From Nitrospira sp. (GTDB lineage Bacteria; Nitrospirota; Nitrospiria; Nitrospirales; Nitrospiraceae), in assembly GCA_023248215.1 (NCBI GenBank), contig JAHFEW010000010.1, positions 1 through 64,000 of the forward strand: 64,000 bases of DNA, in the 5' to 3' direction. Every line of letters starts with the position of its first letter. Within the stretch, counting starts at the first letter, position 1. This document shows positions 44,559 through 53,424 of this stretch, piece by piece. A model generated the notes under the pieces. It was given only the letters and a program-made list of their open reading frames with translations, was not told the origin of the DNA and searched no databases. The translations under genes and the position numbers were made by a program.

Positions 44559-45416
44559 ATGGGTGCAGGTTCATCCGACGATTCCCCGGGCCGTCAGAAC
44601 GCCGTCACGTCCGCCTCCTATATCCCGGCCGATCGCGACATCGACTTTCTCCAACGCGACGAGCTCCGCCCCATGCGCTTGGGGCTGGAGCTGCTCAAGC
44701 CGGAACTGATTCAGGCAGAGCAGGGCATCCGTTCGACCATTGTCGTCTTCGGCAGCGCAAGACTCCTCGAACCCTCGCTCGCCCGCCAGGCCCTGGAGCA
44801 GGCCACGGCGGAATTGCAAGCCTGCCCACAAGATCGAACGCTGCAACAGCACGTTGCCGTTGCGGAACGTCGGCTGGCCCTTGCACACTACTATGACATC
44901 GCCCGAGAGTTCGGCCATCTCGTCTCCGCCACCTGTCAACTCGACGGACAGTGCGACTACGTCATCGTCACCGGCGGGGGACCCGGCATCATGGAGGCAG
45001 CCAACCGTGGAGCGGCGGACGCGAGCGCGAAATCCATGGGGCTTAACATCACACTCCCTCACGAACAACACCCCAATCCCTACATCACCCCGGATCTCTG
45101 TTTCCAATTTCGTTATTTCGCCCTACGCAAGATGCATTTCCTCCTCCGCGCCAGAGCCTTGGTCGTGTTCCCCGGTGGGTTCGGCACGCTCGACGAACTG
45201 TTCGAGACACTGACCCTTCTCCAAACGGGCAAAACCCGCAACATCACGATCGTCCTCGTGGGCCAAGCATTTTGGGAACGTCTCATCAACTGGCCGCTGC
45301 TGATCGAAGAAGGTCTGATCGGAGCCGACGACCTCTCGCTCTTTCACTTTGCCGAAACAGCCCAGCAAGCTTGGGACCTCATCATCCGGAACCATGGAGG
45401 ACCCTCGCCCCAGTGA
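44559..45416 (+). CDS. LOG family protein (TIGR00730-like)
   Basis: LOG-family proteins are Rossmann-fold nucleotide-binding enzymes; some are cytokinin-riboside-monophosphate phosphoribohydrolases, others act on AMP-like nucleotides. The diagnostic motifs are GGGPGIMEAANRGA (about residues 136-149) and PGGFGTLDELFETLT (about 204-218). At 285 aa it is longer than minimal LOGs because of an N-terminal extension of about 50 residues and an insertion near 75-110. It overlaps the next gene by 4 bases (GTGA). Confidence 0.88.
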   Translation: MGAGSSDDSPGRQNAVTSASYIPADRDIDFLQRDELRPMRLGLELLKPELIQAEQGIRSTIVVFGSARLLEPSLARQALEQATAELQACPQDRTLQQHVAVAERRLALAHYYDIAREFGHLVSATCQLDGQCDYVIVTGGGPGIMEAANRGAADASAKSMGLNITLPHEQHPNPYITPDLCFQFRYFALRKMHFLLRARALVVFPGGFGTLDELFETLTLLQTGKTRNITIVLVGQAFWERLINWPLLIEEGLIGADDLSLFHFAETAQQAWDLIIRNHGGPSPQ

Positions 45417-46810
45417 ACCTCTCATTTCACGGAGCAGCACGATCCGTTACGGGAAGTCGCCACCTCTTGGAAATGCCCGGCCACCGAATCCTAATGGACT
45501 GCGGACTCTTCCAGGGACAGCGGCAAGAAGCGGATCGACAGAACCGATTTTTAGGATTCGATCCACGCTCCATCCAGGCCGTACTGCTCTCACATGCCCA
45601 TATCGATCACTCGGGAGCCCTTCCTGTCCTGGCCAAACACCAGTTTCGAGGGAACGTGCACATGACTCGCGCGACCGTCGATCTCGCTGCCGTGATGCTG
45701 GAAGACTCGGCCCGCCTTCAAGAAAGCGATTGCGCGTATCTGAACCAAAAAGAAAACCGTCGCGGCAAGGGTTGCCTACAGCCGTTCTATGATGCCCGCG
45801 ACGCCCGCGCCATCCGCCGCCGGTTCGCTGGCGCACGCTACGGCGATACCATCAAGGTCGCCCCGCGCGTGACCGCCTCGTTCCACGACGTCGGCCACAT
45901 TTTGGGGTCCGCCGCAATTCGGCTTAAATACACCGCGCGCGGCAACAGCACGACCATCCTCTTTTCAGGCGACCTCGGACGTTCCCAGATGCCGATCCTC
46001 CGCGATCCCACCCCGCCGCCGAGTTGCGATGTCCTGATCATCGAATCGACCTACGGCGATCGCCTCCACGAAGAAGCCGGCGAGGCACTCACACAGAAAG
46101 CCCAACAACTGGTCGCACATGCCAAGGCGCACAACAGCAAGATCATCGTGCCCGCCTTTGCGCTCGGACGGACGCAAGACCTGGTCATGCGAATCAAACG
46201 ATTGGTGGCCGCGGGACGGATCGATCCACTTCCAATTTATATCGACTCCCCCCTGGCATCGAAGGTCACGGACGTGTTCAGGAAGCACCCTGAGTGTTAC
46301 GACGAGGAGACGTTCCGCACCTTCACCTCGGAAGGAGATCCGTTCGCCGCCCGCTATATTCGTTATGTATCATCGGTGGAGGAAAGCAAGCGATTGAACA
46401 GCCTGAAAGGCCCTTGCGTGATCATCGCGTCCTCGGGCATGTGCGAGGGAGGCCGCGTCGTGCACCATCTCAAACATGCCATCCAAGACGAAGCGAACAT
46501 CATCGCGATTGTGGGGTTCCAGGCCGAACATACCCTGGGCCGTCGTCTCGTCGAAGGATGGGATGTCGTCCCGATTTATGGAATTCCGACTCCATGTCGC
46601 GCCCAGGTCGTCGTCTTTAACGGGCTGTCGGCCCATGCAGACCGGAACGATCTGCTCGCCTACGTAAGGGCCATTTCTCCAGCGCCCCACAAAGTGTTTG
46701 TGGTTCATGGAGAGGAAAAACAAGCGCTGTCGCTGGGCGCAGCCATCCAGGGTGAGCACCCCCGAATGACGGTGGTGGTCCCAACCAAAAACACAACCTA
46801 TGAGATCTAA
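45413..46810 (+). CDS. Beta-CASP metallo-beta-lactamase-fold RNase-like protein
   Basis: Beta-CASP proteins such as archaeal CPSF relatives and bacterial YSH1-like enzymes cut RNA using two zinc ions. The 465-aa product starts at GTG (VNLSFHGAARSVTGSRHLLE). It has motif II HAHIDHSGALPVL near 61, HDVGHILGSAAI near 160, FSGDLGRSQMPIL near 185, and beta-CASP motifs A-C: the ESTYGDR segment, SSGMCEGGRVVHHL near 344 and SAHADRNDLLAYV near 409. The GTG overlaps the LOG stop, so translation is probably coupled. Confidence 0.88.
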   Translation: MNLSFHGAARSVTGSRHLLEMPGHRILMDCGLFQGQRQEADRQNRFLGFDPRSIQAVLLSHAHIDHSGALPVLAKHQFRGNVHMTRATVDLAAVMLEDSARLQESDCAYLNQKENRRGKGCLQPFYDARDARAIRRRFAGARYGDTIKVAPRVTASFHDVGHILGSAAIRLKYTARGNSTTILFSGDLGRSQMPILRDPTPPPSCDVLIIESTYGDRLHEEAGEALTQKAQQLVAHAKAHNSKIIVPAFALGRTQDLVMRIKRLVAAGRIDPLPIYIDSPLASKVTDVFRKHPECYDEETFRTFTSEGDPFAARYIRYVSSVEESKRLNSLKGPCVIIASSGMCEGGRVVHHLKHAIQDEANIIAIVGFQAEHTLGRRLVEGWDVVPIYGIPTPCRAQVVVFNGLSAHADRNDLLAYVRAISPAPHKVFVVHGEEKQALSLGAAIQGEHPRMTVVVPTKNTTYEI

Positions 46811-46861
46811 GGCAGCCAACCGGTTGTGCCCACTCATGAGCGGAGGGATGTTGTGTCAGGG

Positions 46862-48124
46862 ATGAAACAATCGAAAACCGGTTTCTACGCGGCCACGGCC
46901 TGCGCCGTAACCCTTCTGACTGCCCTCGCTTCCCCTGTCTGGAGCCTGGATGCTTCGACCGACTCAGACCAGATCAGGGTACGGGCGCGTGCCCTCGGAT
47001 TGAAACTCGGACAACTGCAGCCGGGGCCTCTGAACGCCATCACCGATGTGCCAGGCGTGAAGGTCGGACAGCTGACGTTGTCGCGAGGAGACGGCCCTCT
47101 GAAGCCGGGACAGGGACCGGTCAGAACCGGCGTGACGGTCATCGTGCCTCGAGACGATGTGTGGCGCAAGAAAGTCCCGGCGGGAGCGTTCGTCTTGAAC
47201 GGCACCGGTGAAATGACCGGCTTGGCCTGGGTGGCGGAATCAGGCTTTCTCGAATATCCCATCGCATTGACCAACACACTCAACGTGCCTCGTGTGGCCA
47301 ACGGAGTCATCAGCTGGATGCTCCGGCAATATCCTGGTATCGGCATCACCGATGATACCCTGACCCCTGTCGTTGCGGAATGCGATGACGGCCTCCTGAA
47401 CGACATCCAGGGGCGCCATGTTTCGGAAGCCGATGTCATGCAGGCATTGGACGAAGCGTCGTCAGGCCCCGTCACGGAAGGCAGCGTCGGAGCCGGCACC
47501 GGCATGATTTCCTATGGGTTCAAGGGAGGCATCGGCACGGCCTCGCGACGGCTCCCCGACGTCAACGGAGGATTTACGGTCGGGGTGCTGGTCAACGCCA
47601 ACCACGGCCGTCGCGCCGAACTCACGATGGGCGGGGTGCCGGTCGGTCAACGCTATGACCCCGAACGGGCTCAGTCGAGCCTGTTGCCGAACCAGAGGCC
47701 GGAGAGCCTTCTCGTGTTGGGCGAAGGAACCGCCGGCAATGCCGAAGGGTCGATCATCGTCATCATTGCCACCGATGCCCCGCTGGACAGTCGGCAACTG
47801 ACCCGTCTAGGAAAGCGAGCCGCATTAGGGCTTGCCCGAACAGGCTCGACCGCTCGCCACGGGAGCGGAGACTTTATGCTGGCGTTCTCCACCGGTAACG
47901 TCATTCCTCATTACCCCGCCGAGCCCACCTTTTCACTCACCCAGCTGGCCGACACCCATCTCAACCCAGTGATCACCGCCACCGTGGAGGCCACGGAAGA
48001 AGCGATCCTCAATGCGCTCACCGGTGCCACCACCGTCGTCGGACGGGACGGGCATCGGGCCGACGCCATCTCAATCTCCCGCCTGCGAGCGCTCCTTTCC
48101 ACCGGCACCACGACAAGCCCCTAA
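46862..48124 (+). CDS. P1 family (DmpA-type) aminopeptidase, exported
   Basis: DmpA/BapA enzymes are Ntn-like serine aminopeptidases that self-cleave before the nucleophile. The 420-aa product starts MKQSKTGFYAATACAV, has a signal peptide to about residue 29, and then GPLNAITDVPGVKVGQLTLS. The cleavage/nucleophile segment EGSIIVIIATDAPL has Ser near residue 296. RTGVTVIVP and GISYGFKGGIGTASR-like glycine-rich loops (observed ISYGFKGGIGTASR) fit the fold. It lies alone, 51 bases after the beta-CASP gene. Confidence 0.88.
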   Translation: MKQSKTGFYAATACAVTLLTALASPVWSLDASTDSDQIRVRARALGLKLGQLQPGPLNAITDVPGVKVGQLTLSRGDGPLKPGQGPVRTGVTVIVPRDDVWRKKVPAGAFVLNGTGEMTGLAWVAESGFLEYPIALTNTLNVPRVANGVISWMLRQYPGIGITDDTLTPVVAECDDGLLNDIQGRHVSEADVMQALDEASSGPVTEGSVGAGTGMISYGFKGGIGTASRRLPDVNGGFTVGVLVNANHGRRAELTMGGVPVGQRYDPERAQSSLLPNQRPESLLVLGEGTAGNAEGSIIVIIATDAPLDSRQLTRLGKRAALGLARTGSTARHGSGDFMLAFSTGNVIPHYPAEPTFSLTQLADTHLNPVITATVEATEEAILNALTGATTVVGRDGHRADAISISRLRALLSTGTTTSP

Positions 48125-48218
48125 CACAGCTCAGAGTCACCGGCGAATGCTCAGGCACCTTGCATTTAGAGGGCTCCACGGCTATTCTCCTGCTCATCAG
48201 TTTGGCTCAGGGAGGGCT

Positions 48219-48446
48219 ATGTCTGATTATCATATCGGGGGCGGCCTCGCGCTTCTGACAGCGCTCGACAAGACCGACAAATTTGCAGAATTCTTGAAGG
48301 CTCGGATGACTCGGGCATTAGAAACGCAGGACCCGAGCGAACTGCACTATTTGCTCGCCCAGCTCGACGATTATCACTCGTATATGTGGCGCTATTATAA
48401 GAAACTAGCCTTGGATCGACCTGAACGCATGAATCCGGGTGTCTAA
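48219..48446 (+). CDS. Small hypothetical protein, 75 aa
   Basis: The ATG follows GGGAGGGCT. The product (MSDYHIGGGLALLTALDKTD onward) is soluble and helical with a Tyr-rich patch (HSYMWRYYKKLALDRP). No domain is recognised. It sits between the DmpA-like and FIST genes, 47 bases before the latter. The ribosome-binding site supports it. Confidence 0.6.
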   Translation: MSDYHIGGGLALLTALDKTDKFAEFLKARMTRALETQDPSELHYLLAQLDDYHSYMWRYYKKLALDRPERMNPGV

Positions 48447-48492
48447 CCGGCCCCGGCAGATCCCGATCTGATCCTATTCGAAGATACAGCCC

Positions 48493-49695
48493 GTGATTGT
48501 CACTCCTCCATCGACACTCCGCTTTGCCTCCGCCCTCACCCGACAGGGTGAAGCCCAGGCCGCCGCCGAGGAATTGGTGCGGGCCATCCGCGACCAGTTG
48601 GGATCCTCTCGAATCGACGTGGCATTTCTGTTTATCTCAGCCCAGCATGCAGATCAGGCCGAGGCTCTCTCGCACGCGCTTCGCACCGCGCTGGATCCAG
48701 AAACATTCGTTGGCTGCACAGGTGAAGGAATCATTGCCACGGGGCGCGAAGTCGAAACGGGGCCGGCGGCCACACTCTGGGCGGCCCACTTGCCTGGAGT
48801 CGCCATGCAACCATTGCGACTCTCATTTTCAAGCGTTCACGACCAGTTTTCATTGCACGGGTGGCCGGAGTCTGACTTTCCCGGTGAGGGGGCACCGGTC
48901 ATGCTGCTCTTTGCGGATCCCTTTTCCACCCCCATGCAAGAAGTGCTGACCGTCATCGAGGAGCGCTACCCGGACGCTCGAGCTCTCGGTGGGCTCGCGG
49001 GAGGTGGGCAGGACATCGGTGAGAATCGACTGTTCCTCGATGATCAGATTTATACCGACGGCCTAGTCGGCGTAGCCCTGGGTGGGAATATCTCGGTTCG
49101 CACGGTCATCTCGCAAGGCTGCCGCCCCATCGGCGATCGATTCATCGTGACCAAGGCGGAGCACAACGTCATTCAGGAACTCGGCGGAGTTCCTGCCTTG
49201 CATTGTTTGCAGACGGTTTTCGGACAACTGAGCACGGATGAACGTGCTCAGGCACAACGGGCGCTCCATATCGGCATTGCCATGGATGAACAGCGCGCGC
49301 AATTCACCCGTGGGGATTTTCTCATCCGCAATCTGATCGGAGCAGACCAACAGACCGGTGCCATCGTCATTGGAGACGTCGTCCAGGAAGGACAAACCGT
49401 TCAATTCCAAGTTCGCGATGCGCAGTCCGCAGACCAAGATCTCCACGCCTTGCTCGCATCGCCCCGGCTCACCGAATCATCAACACCGCTGGGAGCACTG
49501 CTGTTCAGTTGTTGCGGACGCGGGAAAGGTCTGTTCGGCTCCCCGAACCATGATGCATCCGTCCTGCAAGAGCAGCTGGGAGACATTCCTGTCGCAGGGT
49601 TTTTTGCTCAAGGCGAAGTGGGCCCGGTCGGAGGACGCAATTTCCTTCACGGCTATACGGCCAGCATTGCGATTTTTTCAGAACCAGACCGATGA
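48493..49695 (+). CDS. FIST domain sensory protein
   Basis: FIST (F-box and intracellular signal transduction) domains are predicted to bind small ligands, perhaps amino acids. The 400-aa product carries both halves: FIST_N (about residues 25-230, with FVGCTGEGIIATGREVE and ARALGGLAGGGQDIG) and FIST_C (about 235-385, with LFSCCGRGKGLFG and IPVAGFFAQGEVGPVGGRNF). There is no attached kinase or cyclase domain. Translation starts at GTG. It follows the 75-aa gene. Confidence 0.88.
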   Translation: MIVTPPSTLRFASALTRQGEAQAAAEELVRAIRDQLGSSRIDVAFLFISAQHADQAEALSHALRTALDPETFVGCTGEGIIATGREVETGPAATLWAAHLPGVAMQPLRLSFSSVHDQFSLHGWPESDFPGEGAPVMLLFADPFSTPMQEVLTVIEERYPDARALGGLAGGGQDIGENRLFLDDQIYTDGLVGVALGGNISVRTVISQGCRPIGDRFIVTKAEHNVIQELGGVPALHCLQTVFGQLSTDERAQAQRALHIGIAMDEQRAQFTRGDFLIRNLIGADQQTGAIVIGDVVQEGQTVQFQVRDAQSADQDLHALLASPRLTESSTPLGALLFSCCGRGKGLFGSPNHDASVLQEQLGDIPVAGFFAQGEVGPVGGRNFLHGYTASIAIFSEPDR

Positions 49696-49779
49696 CACGC
49701 GCTCGGCCTAGGCCGCTGTGGCCCACATCGGCTGAGATGACTCGCTGCCCCTGACTCGATGTTGTACAAGGAATTACTC

Positions 49780-50223
49780 ATGAATACTCGCTTCTGGCTT
49801 GTGACTTGCGGTATCGTAGGCCTCTTATTGATGAGCATAGGGAGGCCAACCATGGCGCAGAGTGAACAAACGGGCTCGAATCCTGAAGTCACTACCGAGT
49901 CCGGCTTGAAGTACGTAGACCTCGTGGTGGGAACCGGCCGCGAAGCAGCGGCGGGAAACCTCGCCACTGTCCACTATACCGGCTGGCTGACGAATGGGAC
50001 CAAGTTCGACAGTTCAGTGGACCGCCGCGATCCATTCTCCTTTCCGATCGGTTCAGGCAAGGTCATTCGGGGATGGGATGAAGGGGTGGCTGGGATGAAG
50101 GTCGGCGGCAAACGAAAATTGACTATTCCCCCGCAATTGGGCTACGGCTCCCGTGGAGCCGGCGGCGTGATTCCTCCCAATGCGACGCTCGTATTTGACG
50201 TGGAATTGTTGGAAGTCCGATAA
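49780..50223 (+). CDS. FKBP-type peptidyl-prolyl isomerase, exported
   Basis: The 147-aa protein starts MNTRFWLVTCGIVGLLLMSI with a signal peptide ending near MAQS, followed by one FKBP domain. Family residues are present: VHYTGWLTNGTKFDSSVDR, FPIGSGKVIRGWDEGVAGMK, KLTIPPQLGYGSRGAGGVIP and the final LVFDVELLEV. It probably acts as a periplasmic prolyl isomerase/chaperone. An alternative start seven codons upstream is possible. Confidence 0.93.
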   Translation: MNTRFWLVTCGIVGLLLMSIGRPTMAQSEQTGSNPEVTTESGLKYVDLVVGTGREAAAGNLATVHYTGWLTNGTKFDSSVDRRDPFSFPIGSGKVIRGWDEGVAGMKVGGKRKLTIPPQLGYGSRGAGGVIPPNATLVFDVELLEVR

Positions 50224-50282
50224 GACGAGCTGAACGCGCGCTAATCTACCCTCACCCTCAGAATGGACTTCGCACACATCCG

Positions 50283-51392
50283 ATGCAACATACCCCTCTG
50301 ATTGACGCGCATCGCAAGGCACAGGGCAAGCTCGTGGACTTTGCCGGCTGGGAAATGCCCATCCAATATTCCGGCGTCGTCGACGAGTACCAGACGGTTC
50401 GCCACCATGCCGGGCTGTTCGATGTCAGTCACATGGGCCGCATCAGCGTGACCGGACCCGGAGCGCTGGCGTTCTTACAGCGCCTCACCACGAACGATGT
50501 CTCCAAACTGTCTGTTCGCCAGTCACAGTACTCCATGATCTGCACCCCTCAAGGCGGCATCAAGGACGACATTTTCATCTACCACGTGAAACCGTATGAA
50601 TTTCTCGTCTGTGTCAACGCGTCTAACAGAGAAAAGATCGTCGCATGGCTGCATGAGAAAGTCGCGCAGGCCCAGGGCTGTAAGGTCCAGGACCATTCAT
50701 CCACACTGGCGCAGATCGCGATCCAGGGTCCGGCCTCACGTGACATTCTGACGGCAGCCAGCCTCCCAGAACTGGCGACACTGAAGATTCGTCAATGCCT
50801 GGACGCCACCCTGTGCGGTCGATCGGTCCTAGTTACGCGAACCGGCTACACCGGTGAATTGGGCTATGAATTGTACCTCCCCGCAGAAGGAGCGCCTGCA
50901 GTCTGGGATCGACTCCTCGAAGCGGGGCGCCCGCGAGGGATCAAACCAGCGGGGTTAGGAGCGCGTGATTTGTTGCGTCTCGAAATGGCCTATCTGCTGT
51001 ACGGTAACGACATGAACGAGGAGACGACCCCCATCGAAGCCGGTGCGGAATGGGTAGTGAAATTCGATAAGGGAGAGTTCATCGGTCGAGCTGAGCTGCT
51101 CGCCCAGCAATCACGCGGAGCGACCCGACGGCTCGTCGCATTTGAGCTCGTCGAAAAGGCGGTGCCTCGACATGGGTTCAAGATTCTGAGCCAGGCGGCG
51201 CCTCATGCCGAGATCGGCGAAGTCACCAGTGGGAATTTGTCCCCCTTACTGCAAAAAGGTATCGGCATGGGTTACGTCCCGCCCGCAGCAGCCCAGCCCG
51301 GCTCGCCCATTCTGATCGACATTCGCGGCAAGGCTTGTCCCGCCATCGTGGTGAAACCACCCTTTTACAAAAAGACCCCTGGCGCCTCATAA
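50283..51392 (+). CDS. gcvT: Glycine cleavage system T protein (aminomethyltransferase)
   Basis: GcvT transfers the methylene group from aminomethyl-lipoyl GcvH to tetrahydrofolate, releasing ammonia. The 369-aa protein has the GcvT start (TPLIDAHRKAQGKLVDFAGW), FDVSHMGRISVTG with the catalytic-region Asp, RTGYTGELGYELYLPAE near residue 190, and a C-terminal GEVTSGNLSPLL. It lies 3 bases before a NUDIX gene. gcvP is 5 kb away on the opposite strand and gcvH is not in the window. Confidence 0.95.
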   Translation: MQHTPLIDAHRKAQGKLVDFAGWEMPIQYSGVVDEYQTVRHHAGLFDVSHMGRISVTGPGALAFLQRLTTNDVSKLSVRQSQYSMICTPQGGIKDDIFIYHVKPYEFLVCVNASNREKIVAWLHEKVAQAQGCKVQDHSSTLAQIAIQGPASRDILTAASLPELATLKIRQCLDATLCGRSVLVTRTGYTGELGYELYLPAEGAPAVWDRLLEAGRPRGIKPAGLGARDLLRLEMAYLLYGNDMNEETTPIEAGAEWVVKFDKGEFIGRAELLAQQSRGATRRLVAFELVEKAVPRHGFKILSQAAPHAEIGEVTSGNLSPLLQKGIGMGYVPPAAAQPGSPILIDIRGKACPAIVVKPPFYKKTPGAS

Positions 51393-51395
51393 CCC

Positions 51396-51914
51396 ATGGT
51401 CAAACCGATCTACAAAGGCACGGTGGTCACGCTCAACGTCGATACCGTGCGCCTTCCGAACGGCCACACGATTGATCTGGAAGTCATCCGCCATCCCGGC
51501 GCCTCCGCCGTAGTTCCATTAAAGGAAGACGGGACGGTCGTACTGATTCGTCAGTTCCGGCATGCGGCGAGCGGATTTATCTACGAAATCCCGGCTGGGA
51601 AACTGCATCCGCAAGAAGACCCGCTGGATTGCGCGGCGCGTGAACTTGAAGAGGAGATCGGCTACAAAGCCGGGCGCTTCGAGTTACTCTCCAGCATCTT
51701 TACGGCACCGGGCTTTACCGATGAAGTCATCCACATCTATCTCGCGACCAGCCTGACGATCGGCACCCAGAACCTGGATCAGGATGAAGTGCTGGAAGTG
51801 GTAGAAATGCCTTTGCGCGATGCGATCTCAAAGATTCAGGACGGAACCATCCGAGACGGGAAAACAATTGTGGGGTTGCAGGCGGTCTATATTCGGCAGG
51901 AACAAAAGAAGTGA
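51396..51914 (+). CDS. NUDIX hydrolase (ADP-ribose pyrophosphatase-like)
   Basis: The 172-aa protein contains a NUDIX box GKLHPQEDPLDCAARELEEEIG (pattern GX5EX7REUXEEXGU, with the first acidic residue shifted) at about residues 68-89. It also has an N-terminal IDLEVIRHPGASAVVPL strand pair typical of ADP-ribose pyrophosphatases, and FTAPGFTDEVIHIYLA. It probably hydrolyses ADP-ribose or another NDP-sugar. The gene starts 3 bases after the gcvT stop, so the two are co-transcribed. Confidence 0.9.
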   Translation: MVKPIYKGTVVTLNVDTVRLPNGHTIDLEVIRHPGASAVVPLKEDGTVVLIRQFRHAASGFIYEIPAGKLHPQEDPLDCAARELEEEIGYKAGRFELLSSIFTAPGFTDEVIHIYLATSLTIGTQNLDQDEVLEVVEMPLRDAISKIQDGTIRDGKTIVGLQAVYIRQEQKK

Positions 51915-51922
51915 GCGACTCA

Positions 51923-51955
51923 AGAGGCCTCCCGCCACGAGGATGGGAGACCTCT
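51923..51955. terminator. Hairpin between convergent genes
   Basis: An 11-bp stem with one mismatch (AGAGGCCTCCC at 51923-51933 with GGGAGACCTCT at 51945-51955) and an 11-base loop lies between the convergent NUDIX and Lys-rich genes. It lacks a strong T-run on either side, but its position suits a bidirectional terminator. Confidence 0.55.
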
Positions 51956-51990
51956 CAAGCCAGCTAGCCTCGCCAAGAGACTTCCAATAA

Positions 51991-52215
51991 TTACTTGCCG
52001 CCCTTTTTCTCGTCCTTCTTCTTCTCTTCGCCGTACACCATCTGGGTGAGCTTGCCACCCTTCTTCTCGTCCTTCTTCTTCTCTTCACCGAAGAGGGTCT
52101 GAGAGAAATGTCCGCCCTTCTTCTCGTCCTTCTTCTTCTCTTCACCGGCGAAAGAAGGAGCACTGAACGCCACCAACAATGCGGCCGCCATCACCGTCAA
52201 CATCATCTTCTTCAT
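51991..52215 (-). CDS. Exported Lys/Glu-rich tandem-repeat protein
   Basis: The 74-aa product has a clean signal peptide (MKKMMLTVMAAALLVAFSAP, cut near SFA). It then has three copies of GEEKKKDEKKGG spaced 19 residues apart, with linkers HFSQTLF and KLTQMVY. The ATG has a strong AGGAGGTGAG site nine bases upstream. The mature peptide is about 51 residues, intensely charged and probably disordered. It may bind metals, nucleic acid or acidic polymers, but nothing proves this. The period at DNA level is 57 bases. Confidence 0.75.
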   Translation of the reverse strand: MKKMMLTVMAAALLVAFSAPSFAGEEKKKDEKKGGHFSQTLFGEEKKKDEKKGGKLTQMVYGEEKKKDEKKGGK

Positions 52216-52487
52216 TCTGACTCACCTCCTGTTATGTTGAGATTGCCGAGCACCGACGGCCCTGCATATAGCAAAGTCCTTGCCGGGGGCAGATATCGAC
52301 CTAACCCATTGTTTTTTCGAAACTCGAACTGTGACCTCTTCGTAAACCCCATACATCATCCAACACTACCCTGTGGCAGAATAGCGCGCCATTTACTAAA
52401 CCGCCTCATTACCCAGTTAAAATCGAGCCCTAATACCCCTCATACTATGGTCAGTCATGATGATACCCGCCCATACAAGGGAGCACG
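52216..52487. other. Divergent intergenic region
   Basis: About 270 bases between the Lys-rich gene and the divergent glycosylase gene. It is more AT-rich than its surroundings. No further gene is seen. Confidence 0.35.
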
Positions 52488-53024
52488 ATGACAACGCGAT
52501 CTTCGCTTCCTGATTACCTCATACCGAAACTGGACATCTTGTTTGTCGGCATCAATCCAGGGCTGCGCTCGGCCGCGCTGGGCCATCATTATGCCGGGCC
52601 ATCGAATCGTTTTTGGAAGCTGCTGTATGAGGCGAACCTGGTGCCTGAACGACTCAGCTATCGAGACGATGTTCGACTGCCGGAATGGGGGTTGGGACTC
52701 ACCAATCTGGTCCCTCGAGCCACCGCGGGCATGGATAGCCTGACACCAGACGATTACGCGGCTGGCCGTCTGGCCCTGATGCGCAAGGTTCGCCGGTACC
52801 GCCCGCGCATAATCGCTTTGCTTGGAATCACGCTCTATCCCATCCTGTTCCCTCTCGAACCGAAGCAGGCAGGCCGTAGACCGGGCCTGCAACCCGTCAC
52901 ACTGCACGAATCCACCATCGTGCTCCTCCCCAACCCCAGTGGACGCAATGCGTCCTATTCTTATCAGGCCATGCTGAGCGCCTTTCGCACACTGACTCCT
53001 TGGCTGAAGACGGTACCAAGATAA
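52488..53024 (+). CDS. mug: G/U mismatch-specific uracil-DNA glycosylase (Mug/TDG-like)
   Basis: The enzyme removes uracil (or thymine derivatives) from G:U mismatches in base-excision repair. The 178-aa protein has motif 1 LFVGINPGLRSAALGHHYAG near residue 17 (Asn of GINPG is the catalytic-site residue), NRFWKLLYEANLVP, and the second motif LLPNPSGRNASYSY near 145. The start follows GGGAGCACG. It stands alone. Confidence 0.9.
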   Translation: MTTRSSLPDYLIPKLDILFVGINPGLRSAALGHHYAGPSNRFWKLLYEANLVPERLSYRDDVRLPEWGLGLTNLVPRATAGMDSLTPDDYAAGRLALMRKVRRYRPRIIALLGITLYPILFPLEPKQAGRRPGLQPVTLHESTIVLLPNPSGRNASYSYQAMLSAFRTLTPWLKTVPR

Positions 53025-53119
53025 ATCGGCCGCGACATTTTCTGCGCTGTTCTGTCATCTCGATAAGCAGCTGCGGATTGAAGGAAAACAGAGTATCCTG
53101 TCGGTGATTGGATTCCGGC

Positions 53120-53150
53120 GAGTGGTGAGAGAATTGAACTCTCGAACTGA
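53120..53150 (-). other. tRNA-like T-arm fragment
   Basis: On the minus strand GAGAG-TTCAATT-CTCTC forms a perfect 5-bp stem with a 7-base loop obeying the tRNA T-loop rule TTCRANY (53127-53143), followed by an acceptor-like 3' segment. No anticodon arm or matching 5' acceptor strand could be assembled upstream, so it looks like a tRNA remnant, not a functional tRNA. Confidence 0.35.
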
Positions 53151-53424
53151 CTCCGGACATTTGGACGGGCTATCGGCCAAGGGAGCCTTCCTCGTTCGTT
53201 TACCGGTGTTGGTGGAAGGTGCCACAGCGAAGGGGAAATGCTCATTCGACGGCTGGCGCCATCTCAGTCACAGTGCGTGATCTACTAACTAACTTTGCCG
53301 CGCACCGTTCATTCCCGAAGTGCGACAGGTCCTCTCTCACCTACGAGTCACAAGCAGCCAAAGGAAACGAAACGCGCAGGCTTCACCGCCACTCCCGAGA
53401 TCAGCACCCTTCTGTTCCCCGGTC
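53151..53424. other. Non-coding stretch between tRNA-like fragment and rbsK
   Basis: About 270 bases downstream of the minus-strand ribokinase gene; no gene or clear terminator seen. Confidence 0.3.

Noticed and set aside
51828-52163. An Arg/Lys-rich minus-strand frame over the Lys-rich repeat gene
   Set aside because: It is an alternative frame of the 57-base repeat and overlaps the better-supported exported protein with its own ribosome-binding site.
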